Assembly: GCA_937873665.1 (NCBI GenBank)
Contig: CALMYW010000394.1
Coordinates: 682,001-746,000 of the forward strand
Direction of reading: 5' to 3'
Source of the DNA: an uncultured Sphingorhabdus sp.
GTDB taxonomy: Bacteria > Pseudomonadota > Alphaproteobacteria > Sphingomonadales > Sphingomonadaceae
Length of the DNA: 64,000 nt
Shown here: in pieces, positions 54,732 through 62,862 of the stretch
Layout of the letters: every line of letters starts with the position of its first letter
Numbering within the stretch: position 1 is the first letter of the stretch
The notes under the pieces: model-generated
What the model was told of the DNA's origin: nothing
The model's input: the letters and a program-made list of their open reading frames with translations, nothing else
Database searches by the model: none
Made by a program: the position numbers and the translations under genes

Positions 54732-55415
54732 ATGCCCGATGCGACTCCCGAAACCCCCACCCGCCGCCTTACCGACATTCACGCCGAAATGGCCAAGGCC
54801 TGCAAGATTGCGAAGCGCTCGACCGATGATGTTACGTTGATTGCGGTATCGAAAACTCGCGATGCGGACGAAATCCGTCCGCTTCTCGACGCTGGTCACC
54901 GGATGTTCGGCGAAAATCGGGTGCAGGAAGCGGCAAGCAAATGGCCTGACTTGCGCACCGCATATCCCGACATTCAATTGCACCTGATCGGTCAGTTGCA
55001 ATCGAACAAGGCCGAAGAGGCTGTGGAACTGTTCGACTGCATCCATTCGCTCGATCGCCTATCGCTATTGTCGACGCTGTCGAAAGCGATGACCAAGGCT
55101 GGAAAGCAGGTTCCCTGCTTCATTCAGGTCAATATCGGTGAGGAAGAGCAGAAGGGCGGTTGTGCCATTGCCGAGCTGCCTGGACTGCTCGACGCGGCAA
55201 AGGCTGCCCATATCGAGGTGGTCGGCCTGATGTGCATACCGCCCGCCGATGTCGAACCTGCGCCCTTTTTTGCCCTGCTGGCGGAACTCGCTGCTCGGCA
55301 CGACCTTTCGCAACTCAGCATGGGCATGTCGGAAGATTTTCCAACCGCCATCATGCTGGGTGCCACGTATATCCGCGTCGGCACGGCCTTATTCGGCGCG
55401 CGCACGGCTGGCTGA
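54732..55415 (+). CDS. yggS: PLP homeostasis protein YggS
   Basis: 227 residues. TIM-barrel PLP protein: LIAVSKTRDADEI contains the PLP lysine; MFGENRVQEAASKW, HLIGQLQSNKAEEAV, LSMGMSEDFPTAIMLGATYIRVG follow the family. Controls pyridoxal phosphate levels. Overlaps the convergent pdeM by 27 nt. Confidence 0.94.
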   Translation: MPDATPETPTRRLTDIHAEMAKACKIAKRSTDDVTLIAVSKTRDADEIRPLLDAGHRMFGENRVQEAASKWPDLRTAYPDIQLHLIGQLQSNKAEEAVELFDCIHSLDRLSLLSTLSKAMTKAGKQVPCFIQVNIGEEEQKGGCAIAELPGLLDAAKAAHIEVVGLMCIPPADVEPAPFFALLAELAARHDLSQLSMGMSEDFPTAIMLGATYIRVGTALFGARTAG

Positions 55416-56111
55416 CAGCGGAAAGCAGAGCACCCTGCCAGCTGCCGGGACCAGAGCCTCACAAGCAAATCCGGCACAGGCTTCGCTGATCGCCGAATCG
55501 TCAGCATCGAGCCCCCCGGTAAGCGCACCGAAAGCAGGCAGGATCAGCTTGCTCGCGCTGCGCACGAAACAGCGCCGCGACACCAGACGTCCCCTGATTT
55601 CCTGCCGGAATTTGGGATGGAAGTGCCCGGACATTTCCGGTCGCCGATCATTGGGCTCTGCCTCATGGCGCAATGTGATGCCATCGACCCACAGTTCTTC
55701 ATACACCACGCCGCCCCAATTTGCCGCAATGCCCGGATCATGATTGCCGACAATCCAGCGCCAGTCATAACTCACAGTCAGTTGCCGCAAAAGCCGGGCG
55801 GCTTCATCCTCGAGTCGGGCCTCTCCACCATCATCATGGAAATTGTCACCCAAGCAATAAATCGCCTCGACCGCATATTTGCGGGCAAGCCCGGCCAGCT
55901 CTTCAAGCGTCGCCCGGCTATCATAAGGCGGGAGGAATTGCCCGCGCATGGCATAGCTCGAAGCCTTTTCGAGGTGCAGGTCGGCAACGAGCAAAGCCCT
56001 GCGCGCAGGCCAAAAGAGCGCCGCCTCACCCGCCGCCTCGAAATCATGTCCGCCAAAGGAAATATGGGCCGTCACAGCGGGCGCTATGGGCAATGCGCTA
56101 CGGGCTGACAA
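55389..56111 (-). CDS. pdeM: Ligase-associated DNA damage response endonuclease PdeM
   Basis: 240 residues. Calcineurin-like phosphoesterase motifs: LLVADLHLEK (DxH), LGDNFHDDGG, IVGNHDPG, MSGHFHPKF. PdeM proteins usually sit with an Lhr-type DEXH helicase, an exonuclease and an ATP-dependent ligase; only the helicase (57945-60518) is in this window, two genes away. Starts 17 nt from the divergent trhO. Confidence 0.9.
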   Translation of the reverse strand: MSARSALPIAPAVTAHISFGGHDFEAAGEAALFWPARRALLVADLHLEKASSYAMRGQFLPPYDSRATLEELAGLARKYAVEAIYCLGDNFHDDGGEARLEDEAARLLRQLTVSYDWRWIVGNHDPGIAANWGGVVYEELWVDGITLRHEAEPNDRRPEMSGHFHPKFRQEIRGRLVSRRCFVRSASKLILPAFGALTGGLDADDSAISEACAGFACEALVPAAGRVLCFPLSASRARAE

Positions 56112-56128
56112 GCGGAGGCTTTTGCTTT

Positions 56129-56878
56129 ATGCGCGCCGCCATCATGCTTTCGGTCGTTGCCCTTTATCATTTCGCGCCCATTGCCGACCCGCGTTCGGTT
56201 CGTGATCCGCTGTTTGCCTTTTGCGAGAAACGGGAGGTCAAGGGTACATTGCTTCTCGCCAACGAAGGCGTCAACGGCACGATTGCTGGTGCTCGCGAAG
56301 CACTCGAAGAAGTGGTTGCCTATATCCGCGGTTGGGACGGCTTTGCCGCGATGGAGGTCAAATATTCGCACGCGAATGCGATGCCTTTCGGTAAGCTGAA
56401 AGTCCGGTTGAAACGCGAAATCGTGACCATGGGCGTCGATGGCATCGATCCGCGTTCCGACGTTGGCCATTATGTCGATCCGGCAGACTGGAACGCGCTG
56501 ATTTCCGACCCCGAAACCATCGTCATCGATACGCGCAATGATTTCGAGGTGCAGGCCGGAACCTTTGAACGCGCGATCAACCCGGAAACCGTTTCATTCC
56601 GCCAATTCCCGGCATGGTTCGATGCCGAAGCGGAAAAACTGCGTGCCGAAGGCATATCGCCTAAATTTGCGATGTTCTGCACCGGCGGCATCCGCTGCGA
56701 AAAGGCAACCGCCTATGTCCGTGCGCAGGGCTTTGACGAGGTCTACCACCTCAAGGGTGGTATCCTGAAATATCTTGAAGAAGTGCCGCCCGCTGAGAGC
56801 CGCTGGCAAGGCGACTGCTACGTCTTTGACGAACGCGAACTGATCGGTCACGGGTTGGAACTGCGTAAACCCGATTGA
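56129..56878 (+). CDS. trhO: tRNA uridine hydroxylase TrhO (rhodanese family)
   Basis: 249 residues. N-terminal UPF0176 region (KGTLLLANEGVNGTIAG) and a rhodanese domain with the catalytic Cys (AMFCTGGIRCEKA). Makes 5-hydroxyuridine in tRNA. Start 56129 has cggagg 10 nt upstream; the long in-frame extension to 55721 is the antisense of pdeM. Confidence 0.94.
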   Translation: MRAAIMLSVVALYHFAPIADPRSVRDPLFAFCEKREVKGTLLLANEGVNGTIAGAREALEEVVAYIRGWDGFAAMEVKYSHANAMPFGKLKVRLKREIVTMGVDGIDPRSDVGHYVDPADWNALISDPETIVIDTRNDFEVQAGTFERAINPETVSFRQFPAWFDAEAEKLRAEGISPKFAMFCTGGIRCEKATAYVRAQGFDEVYHLKGGILKYLEEVPPAESRWQGDCYVFDERELIGHGLELRKPD

Positions 56879-56884
56879 GCGACG

Positions 56885-57865
56885 CTACCGGCTTGCAATA
56901 TTGAAACGGAGCAGCGGCTGCGCCCGGGCCCCTCGCGGAAGATCGAAACCGACCCTGCGATTGCCAAAATCGATTACAACCCGGTCAAACAGCTGAAGCG
57001 CATCCATACCAAAAAGGATCGCCGGACGATCATTCAGTTTCAGCGCGTGAAAGGCATAATTGTCTGCAAAAGTGATGGGCAGATTTGTTACGTCGAAATT
57101 GCCGATTTTGATTGCTCTGATCTGGCTGAAATCACCGGGAAGCTCCTTACCGGTCACGCTTTTCAGCATCACCGGCATAAAGTCGAAACGGAGGTGGCGT
57201 TTGCGCAATCGATCCCGCAACGCCGCGTTGCCCATGCTCGCCTGCGCGCCCGTGTCGAGGATGATGTCGACCTTGACGCCATCGACTTCGGCACTTGAAA
57301 GGATCATGCGCCCGGCGCGCCGTTTTGCGCTGACCACAATCATGCCTTGCTCCAGCTTGCCCGGTCGCTTGCCGATTGCAGAGGGCAAAACCTCTAGATG
57401 CTGGGTTCGGAAATCAAGCAGGACCTTGCTGTCCTCAAGGCTGTCTATACCCAACAGCCCGTTCCCGCCCAAATTGCTGCGTTCGAGTGCCGGAGCTTCA
57501 ATCCCTTCCACCTTGTGCGAACTGAGCGCCAGTTCCTCAATGTAATAGGACGGTGCTGTGGTGGGGCCCGTTATTGTCGCCAGTCGCAACTCAGGGCCCG
57601 CTTCCAATGCCAGTTTTCGGGCAAGGTCGCCGGATATTACAGTACGTTCCGCGCCCGTATCGACAATGAAATCAACGGGTTCACTGTTGTTGATGCGCAC
57701 TGGAACGGTCATCCGATCGGATTTGTCGATTTCGAATTGCTGGATGATCGACAATTCGGGGGTTATTGGAACGTCGGATGTCGGTGCCGACTGTTGACCA
57801 ACACCCAAGGCCAGCAAAGGCATTGCGCTCAACAGTGCAGCCGAAATAACAAGCCAATGTCGCAT
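56885..57865 (-). CDS. Exported double retropepsin-like aspartyl protease
   Basis: 326 residues with a signal peptide (LVISAALLSAMPLLALGVGQQ). Two retropepsin-type halves, each with its own DTGA: Asp 69 (FIVDTGAERTVI) and Asp 204 (IILDTGAQASMG), each followed by a hydrophobic-Gly strand (LLGIDSLEDSKVLLDF and LFGMDALQLFDRVVIDF). The two may form the active dimer within one chain. aggaga lies before the ATG. Substrate unknown. Confidence 0.85.
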   Translation of the reverse strand: MRHWLVISAALLSAMPLLALGVGQQSAPTSDVPITPELSIIQQFEIDKSDRMTVPVRINNSEPVDFIVDTGAERTVISGDLARKLALEAGPELRLATITGPTTAPSYYIEELALSSHKVEGIEAPALERSNLGGNGLLGIDSLEDSKVLLDFRTQHLEVLPSAIGKRPGKLEQGMIVVSAKRRAGRMILSSAEVDGVKVDIILDTGAQASMGNAALRDRLRKRHLRFDFMPVMLKSVTGKELPGDFSQIRAIKIGNFDVTNLPITFADNYAFHALKLNDRPAILFGMDALQLFDRVVIDFGNRRVGFDLPRGARAQPLLRFNIASR

Positions 57866-57944
57866 GGCTTTTCTCCTCGATCATAACCCTACGCCCCGCA
57901 CGTGCCGCTAACAAGCGCTGAGTGGATTATTCGACGAACGGCAT

Positions 57945-60518
57945 TCAGGGGGTCATGGCCAAACCGGCCAGGCTCTCTGCCTCGACCAGCAGCGCGTCAT
58001 CGACTGAACCCTGAGCCACACTTTCGCGCCCGATCATAACCATCAACGGCACCGCCATCGGGCTGACGCGGTCGAGCTGGATGTGCAGCATGGTATCCTC
58101 CGCACGGTCGAGCAAATCGCCCAGCCGCCCGACATCGGTAAGCCGTGCGCGTGCATCGTGCCATGCGGCCTCGAGCAATAAATGCCCGGGCTCATATTTG
58201 CGCAGCACATCAAAGATCAGGTCGGTGGAGAAGGTCACCTGCTTGCCGGTCTTGCGCTTACCCGGATGCTGACGCTCGACAAGGCCGGATATGATCGCGA
58301 CCTCTCGAAAGGCGCGCTTTAGGAGGTAGCTGTTCTCGACCCAGTCGACGAACTCTTCTTCCAATATGTCGGACGAGAATAAAGATGCCGGGTCGGTTAC
58401 TTCCTCCAAACTCCAGATACCCAGCGCATAATCGCTGGCGACGAAACCCATCGGTTTCAGCCCGCGCATTTCCATCCGCTTGGTCACCAGCATGCCAAGC
58501 GACTGGTGCGCGTTCCAGCCTTCGAACGGGTAGACCACCAGATAATGCCGCCCTTCATGCGGGAAGGTTTCGGCGAGCAATTGCCCTGGCTCAGGGAGTG
58601 CAGAGCGATAGTCCTGCATCTCCAACCATTCGCGCACATCATCCGGGAAACGCGCCCAGCCGGCCCGGTCGGTCAGGAAGGCGCGCACGCGGCTAGCCAG
58701 ATGCGTGGTCAGCGGCATCCGCGCGCCCATGTACGACGGGATCTGGGCTGCCTTCTTCGCGGCGCGCACAATCAGGTCGAGGTCGCGGATCGCCTCAACC
58801 TCCAGCGCCATGCCGGCGAAGATGAAGCTGTCGCCGGGGCGAAGCGGCGCAGCGAAATATTCCTCCACCCGCCCGAGACTGCGGCCATTTTTGAACCGCA
58901 CGTCGAGCATTGGGGCGTCGACGATGATTCCGGCGTTGAAACGGTGCTGGGCTGCGAATTTTGGGTGGGATAGGCGCCAGTTAGTCCCCCTCCCGCTTGC
59001 GGGAGGGGCTAGGGGTGGGAGCGAGCGTAGCGAGCCTTGCGCCTTTACAGGCCCTCCCCCTGCCCCTCCCGCAAGCGGGAGGGGAGAAGTAGGAACCAAC
59101 TTCCGAAACTTGTCATAGGCTTTCAGCGCATAACCACCGGTCGCGACAAATTCGATCACCCGGCCGAAGGTTGCGGCATCCAGCCCGCTATAGGGCATCG
59201 CCGAGCGCACCTCGTCGAGCAGCTCTGCCTCGTTGAACGGTGCCGCGCAGGCGCACGCCATGACATGTTGGGCGAGGACGTCGTAGCCGCCGGGGCGGAA
59301 GACTTCGCCATCGCGCACGCCCTCCTCGACCGCATCGAATGCAGCCTGCGCCTCCAGATATTCAAACCGGTTGCCGGGAACGAGCAACGCCTTTGACGGC
59401 ACATCCATCCGGTGGTTCGAACGTCCGATCCGCTGGAGCAGGCGCGAGCTGCCCTTGGGCGCGCCCATCTGGATCACGCAATCCACGTCACCCCAATCAA
59501 CGCCAAGATCGAGGCTGGCGGTACAGACGAGCGCCTTCAATTCCCCCGCCGCCATCGCGCCTTCGACCTTGCGCCGCGCCTCGACCGAGAGCGAGCCATG
59601 GTGGATGCCGATGGGATATTTGGGATCGTTCGCGTCCCACAATTTCTGGAAGATAAACTCGGTGAGGAAGCGCGTGTTGCAGAAGATCAAAGTGGTGCGG
59701 TTGCGCCCAATCTCCTCGATCAGCTGCGGCACTGCATATTGCCCGCTATGCCCCGACCAGGGCACGCGGCCTTCGGGGAGCAGGATTTGCAGATCAGGGT
59801 CGGCGGCGGGCTCGCCCTCAACCAGCCGCACCGCATCAATCTCTCCATAAGGTGCGAGCCAGGCGCGATAGGCATCGGGATCTGAAATCGTCGCCGACAG
59901 CCCCACGCGTTGCATTTGCGGAGACAGCCGTTGCAGCCGCGCGAGGCTCAGCGACAGTAGGTCGCCGCGCTTTGAATTGGCGAAGGCGTGGACCTCGTCA
60001 ATAATCACGCGCTTCAACCCCGCGAATAGCAACAGGCTGTCTTCATGGCTGAGCAGCAGCGACAGCGATTCCGGCGTGGTCAGCAGGATATGCGGCGGTC
60101 GCACCCGCTGCCGCGCCTTGCGCTCCGAAGGGGTGTCGCCGGTGCGGGTTTCGATGCGGATGGGCAGCCCCATTTCCTCGACCGGCATCAGCAAGTTGCG
60201 CCGTACATCGACAGCGAGGGCTTTTAGCGGGGATATGTAGAGGGTGTGGAGTGCATTAAGCCCCTCCCCTTCAGGGGAGGGGTTGGGGTGGGGGGCAATC
60301 AGCTCCACCAAAGTCGGCAAAAAGCCCGATAGCGTCTTCCCTGCTCCCGTAGCCGCGACCAGCAAGGCATGCCGCCCCTCCGCCGCCGCATCGACCATCT
60401 CCAACTGATGCCGCCGCGGCGCCCAGCCGCGTTGGGTAAACCAGTCGGTGATGGTGGGTGGGAGGGGCGAGGCAGTCACTCCGGTTATCTGCACTCTTTG
60501 CCGGAATGTTGCCACCAA
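57945..60518 (-). CDS. Ligase-associated DNA damage response DEXH helicase (Lhr type) with two repeat-derived insertions
   Basis: 857 residues. SF2 motifs: Walker A AATGAGKTLSGF, TYISPLKALAVDVRRNL (Ia), DEVH box (VIIDEVHAFANSKRGD), GLSATISDP (III), VCTASLDLGVDWG (V), QRIGRSNHR (VI), and a DEAD/H-associated C-terminal region (RAKKAAQIPSYMGARMPL). Residues about 75-87 and 477-510 are read from palindromic repeats. The start is unclear: TTG 60518 is the longest; GTG codons at 60515, 60494 and 60479 are in frame. PdeM (55389) is its known partner. Confidence 0.9.
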   Translation of the reverse strand: MVATFRQRVQITGVTASPLPPTITDWFTQRGWAPRRHQLEMVDAAAEGRHALLVAATGAGKTLSGFLPTLVELIAPHPNPSPEGEGLNALHTLYISPLKALAVDVRRNLLMPVEEMGLPIRIETRTGDTPSERKARQRVRPPHILLTTPESLSLLLSHEDSLLLFAGLKRVIIDEVHAFANSKRGDLLSLSLARLQRLSPQMQRVGLSATISDPDAYRAWLAPYGEIDAVRLVEGEPAADPDLQILLPEGRVPWSGHSGQYAVPQLIEEIGRNRTTLIFCNTRFLTEFIFQKLWDANDPKYPIGIHHGSLSVEARRKVEGAMAAGELKALVCTASLDLGVDWGDVDCVIQMGAPKGSSRLLQRIGRSNHRMDVPSKALLVPGNRFEYLEAQAAFDAVEEGVRDGEVFRPGGYDVLAQHVMACACAAPFNEAELLDEVRSAMPYSGLDAATFGRVIEFVATGGYALKAYDKFRKLVPTSPLPLAGGAGGGPVKAQGSLRSLPPLAPPASGRGTNWRLSHPKFAAQHRFNAGIIVDAPMLDVRFKNGRSLGRVEEYFAAPLRPGDSFIFAGMALEVEAIRDLDLIVRAAKKAAQIPSYMGARMPLTTHLASRVRAFLTDRAGWARFPDDVREWLEMQDYRSALPEPGQLLAETFPHEGRHYLVVYPFEGWNAHQSLGMLVTKRMEMRGLKPMGFVASDYALGIWSLEEVTDPASLFSSDILEEEFVDWVENSYLLKRAFREVAIISGLVERQHPGKRKTGKQVTFSTDLIFDVLRKYEPGHLLLEAAWHDARARLTDVGRLGDLLDRAEDTMLHIQLDRVSPMAVPLMVMIGRESVAQGSVDDALLVEAESLAGLAMTP
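58986..59085. repeat. In-frame palindromic repeat in the helicase gene (large)
   Basis: Arms 58987-59008 and 59063-59084 are the same cccctcccgc..gcgggagggg palindromes as at 9757-9854. Adds about 34 residues rich in Pro, Leu, Gly and Ala (PLPLAGGAGGGP ... PLAPPASGRG). Confidence 0.88.
60258..60296. repeat. In-frame palindromic repeat in the helicase gene (small)
   Basis: cccctcccc-tt-c-aggggagggg core at 60261-60282, read in frame as PHPNPSPEGEGLNA between motif I and motif Ia. Different subtype from the large element. Confidence 0.8.
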
Positions 60519-60525
60519 TTATGAA

Positions 60526-60942
60526 TCAGAATGGCTGTTCGGTGTCCCGGCTGAAGCGGCCTCTGAGCATGAAGATTGTCAGCGCTTCCGAGGCTCCGAT
60601 AATAAGCTTTTTCCAAGGTTCGCTATCAAGGACTTGCTCAATGGACCAAGGCATTGGCTCGGGCAAAACTTCAACGACTTCATCCCAAATTTTGTGAAAT
60701 CGCCGTATAGCGGACGCTTCTTGCTCGGAGAAAACTGGCTCGTCGAACCAATCGAAATCGGAAGGACGGACCGAGTCCTCCCACTGACTAACGACCTCAA
60801 CAGGAACTATGCCAGGCGCTTTCGCTTCAACTAATGATCTTTCATACTCTCGTTGCTCCAAAGACGAGGACGCCAATTCGAGATAGTCGATGATGTTTTC
60901 TCGAATACGTTGCTTCAGAAGTTGTTGGGATATGTCGGTCAA
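60526..60942 (-). CDS. Unknown soluble protein coupled to phosphomannomutase gene
   Basis: 138 residues. The start is probably TTG 60942, since TTGA overlaps the stop of the phosphomannomutase gene; the frame also runs upstream without a sensible start. Acidic, helical, rich in Trp (VSQWEDSVRP, DWFDEPVF, IWDEVVEVLPEPMPW). The C-terminus ends LRGRFSRDTEQPF. No family recognised. Codon use is a little less GC-rich than that of its neighbours. Confidence 0.65.
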   Translation of the reverse strand: MTDISQQLLKQRIRENIIDYLELASSSLEQREYERSLVEAKAPGIVPVEVVSQWEDSVRPSDFDWFDEPVFSEQEASAIRRFHKIWDEVVEVLPEPMPWSIEQVLDSEPWKKLIIGASEALTIFMLRGRFSRDTEQPF

Positions 60943-62324
60943 TGCCCCACCGTCTCCCCACGTTCCAGCCCGCTCGCGGCGAGTTGCGCATCGATCTGCA
61001 CCATCAGCCGCTCCAACCCAGCCTCTGACGAAGCCTCTGCCCGCGCGACCAGCACATCCTGCGTGTTCGAAGCACGCAGCAACCACCAGCCGTCGGGCGT
61101 GTTGACCCGCGCGCCGTCGGTGGCGTTCACGTCCGCGCCCTCCGCCGAAAGCCGTGCCAGCACCTCATCGATCACCGCAAATTTGCGGCTTTCATCGACC
61201 TGGAAGCGCATTTCGGGCGTGTTGATCATTTCGGGCATCGCCGAACGCAATTCGGTGACGCTCTTGCCCAGCCGTGCCGACGCGCGCATCAAGCGGAGGC
61301 CGGCATAGATCGCATCGTCAAAACCATAATAATCATGCTTGAAGAAGATGTGGCCGCTCATCTCGCCGGCCAGCGGGGAGGAAACCTCCTTCATTTTGGA
61401 TTTGATCAGGCTGTGCCCGGTTTTCCACATTAGCGGCTTGCCGCCGAGCGCTGCGATCCGGTCGTACAGCGCCTGTGACGCCTTGACGTCGGCGATAAGC
61501 GTTGCTCCCGGTACATCGGCGAGCACATCTTCGGCGAAAATCTGGAGGAGCTGGTCGCCCCAGATCACGCGGCCCCGCCCGTCTATCGCGCCGATACGGT
61601 CGCCATCGCCATCAAAAGCCAGTCCGAAATCGAGGCTTTTCTCCGCGACAAGCCGCTTCAGGTCGACGAGGTTCTTCTCCTCGGTAGGATCGGGATGATG
61701 ATTTGGAAAATTGCCATCGACTTCGGTAAACAGCGTATAATGCTCGCCCGGAAGCAGCTTCACCAGCCGTTCTACCACCGGCCCGGCGGCACCATTGCCC
61801 GTATCCCAACCGATGCGGAACGATTTGTCCGGCGCAGCTTCGGCAATGCGCGCGACATAGCGGTCGATGATATCGAACGAGGAAGCACTACCCGCCCCCT
61901 CGGCCCAATCGCCCGCTGCCGCCATCGCACCGAGCTGCTGGATGTCCGCGCCGAAGAACGGACGTCCCTGGAAGACCATCTTGAAGCCATTATAATTGGC
62001 GGGGTTGTGGCTGCCGGTTATCTGGATGCCGCCATCAACATCCTCCAGAACGGCTTCGGCATAATATAGCATCGGCGTCGGCCCCATGCCCACCGAGACG
62101 GCATCGAGCCCGCTGTCGTTGATCCCCCGGATCAGCGCCTCTTCAAGCATCGGCGAACTGGTGCGGCCGTCATAACCGACCGCCACCTTCTTTCCGCCCG
62201 CGCGGCCCAGCAGCGTCGCAAAGCCGCGTCCGATGGCATAGGCATCCTCTGCCCCCAGCGTTTCGCCGATAATCCCGCGAATGTCATATTCGCGCAGCGA
62301 GGTGGGGTGAAAATTGTGCGGCAT
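60939..62324 (-). CDS. Phosphomannomutase/phosphoglucomutase
   Basis: 461 residues. Phosphoserine loop ITGSHNPANYNG, metal loop FDGDGDRIGAID, sugar loop AGEMSGHIFFKH and phosphate loop LLRASNTQDVLVARAE are all present. Interconverts hexose-6- and hexose-1-phosphates for sugar-nucleotide and polysaccharide synthesis (ManB/AlgC type). Confidence 0.95.
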   Translation of the reverse strand: MPHNFHPTSLREYDIRGIIGETLGAEDAYAIGRGFATLLGRAGGKKVAVGYDGRTSSPMLEEALIRGINDSGLDAVSVGMGPTPMLYYAEAVLEDVDGGIQITGSHNPANYNGFKMVFQGRPFFGADIQQLGAMAAAGDWAEGAGSASSFDIIDRYVARIAEAAPDKSFRIGWDTGNGAAGPVVERLVKLLPGEHYTLFTEVDGNFPNHHPDPTEEKNLVDLKRLVAEKSLDFGLAFDGDGDRIGAIDGRGRVIWGDQLLQIFAEDVLADVPGATLIADVKASQALYDRIAALGGKPLMWKTGHSLIKSKMKEVSSPLAGEMSGHIFFKHDYYGFDDAIYAGLRLMRASARLGKSVTELRSAMPEMINTPEMRFQVDESRKFAVIDEVLARLSAEGADVNATDGARVNTPDGWWLLRASNTQDVLVARAEASSEAGLERLMVQIDAQLAASGLERGETVGH

Positions 62325-62352
62325 GGGAGAACTCCGGGAGATTGAAGTTGAA

Positions 62353-62433
62353 CCGTAGTCCTGAGCCTGTCGAAGGACGCCTAACAGCCCGGCGTAAACC
62401 TTGAGGCGCCCTTCGACAGGCTCAGGGCTACGG
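62353..62433. repeat. Intergenic ctgagcctgtcgaagg-type palindromic repeat
   Basis: 24-nt arms 62353-62376 and 62410-62433 match at 23 of 24 positions. Lies between the co-directional J-like and phosphomannomutase genes. Confidence 0.85.
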
Positions 62434-62448
62434 TAATTGGGACAGCCC

Positions 62449-62862
62449 CTAACCTTTTTTCCTTTTCAAATCATCTAGCAAAAGGTCGCGGGCTTCGTTC
62501 AATTTACGTTTGCGGTCTTCGCCATCGTTGCGATCAGGTTCGCTCTTGGCGACCAGTTCCTTGTGCCGCGCCTTGATCTTGGCGGCATCGTCATTGGCCG
62601 ATACGCCGAGCAACCAGCGCGCGGCGGCCAGTTCATATTCGCTGCTCGGTATCTGTCGCAATTTGGACAGCCGCAGCGTCATCCCGCGAAACCAGAAAAC
62701 ACCCACGCCAATCGCGGGCAACCCAAGCAACCATGCCCCGCGCAACGAAAGCACAGCGCCGGCTATCACCAGCGCCAGCGGCGGCAATTGCTTCAGCATC
62801 AACTTCCCCGACCAGAGCCCCCAACCGATACCGGCAGCGACAAGGAGAAGGAAAGGTATCAT
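62449..62862 (-). CDS. Membrane protein with a degenerate J-domain
   Basis: 137 residues. Two or three hydrophobic segments (residues 1-62), then a cytoplasmic C-terminal helix pair (AARWLLGVSANDDAAKIKARHKEL ... KLNEARDLLLDDL, quoted in parts). The layout is that of membrane-anchored DnaJ-like proteins, but the usual HPD is EPD (KSEPDRNDG), so Hsp70 stimulation may be weakened. Start overlaps the mipZ stop by 1 nt. Confidence 0.75.
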   Translation of the reverse strand: MIPFLLLVAAGIGWGLWSGKLMLKQLPPLALVIAGAVLSLRGAWLLGLPAIGVGVFWFRGMTLRLSKLRQIPSSEYELAAARWLLGVSANDDAAKIKARHKELVAKSEPDRNDGEDRKRKLNEARDLLLDDLKRKKG

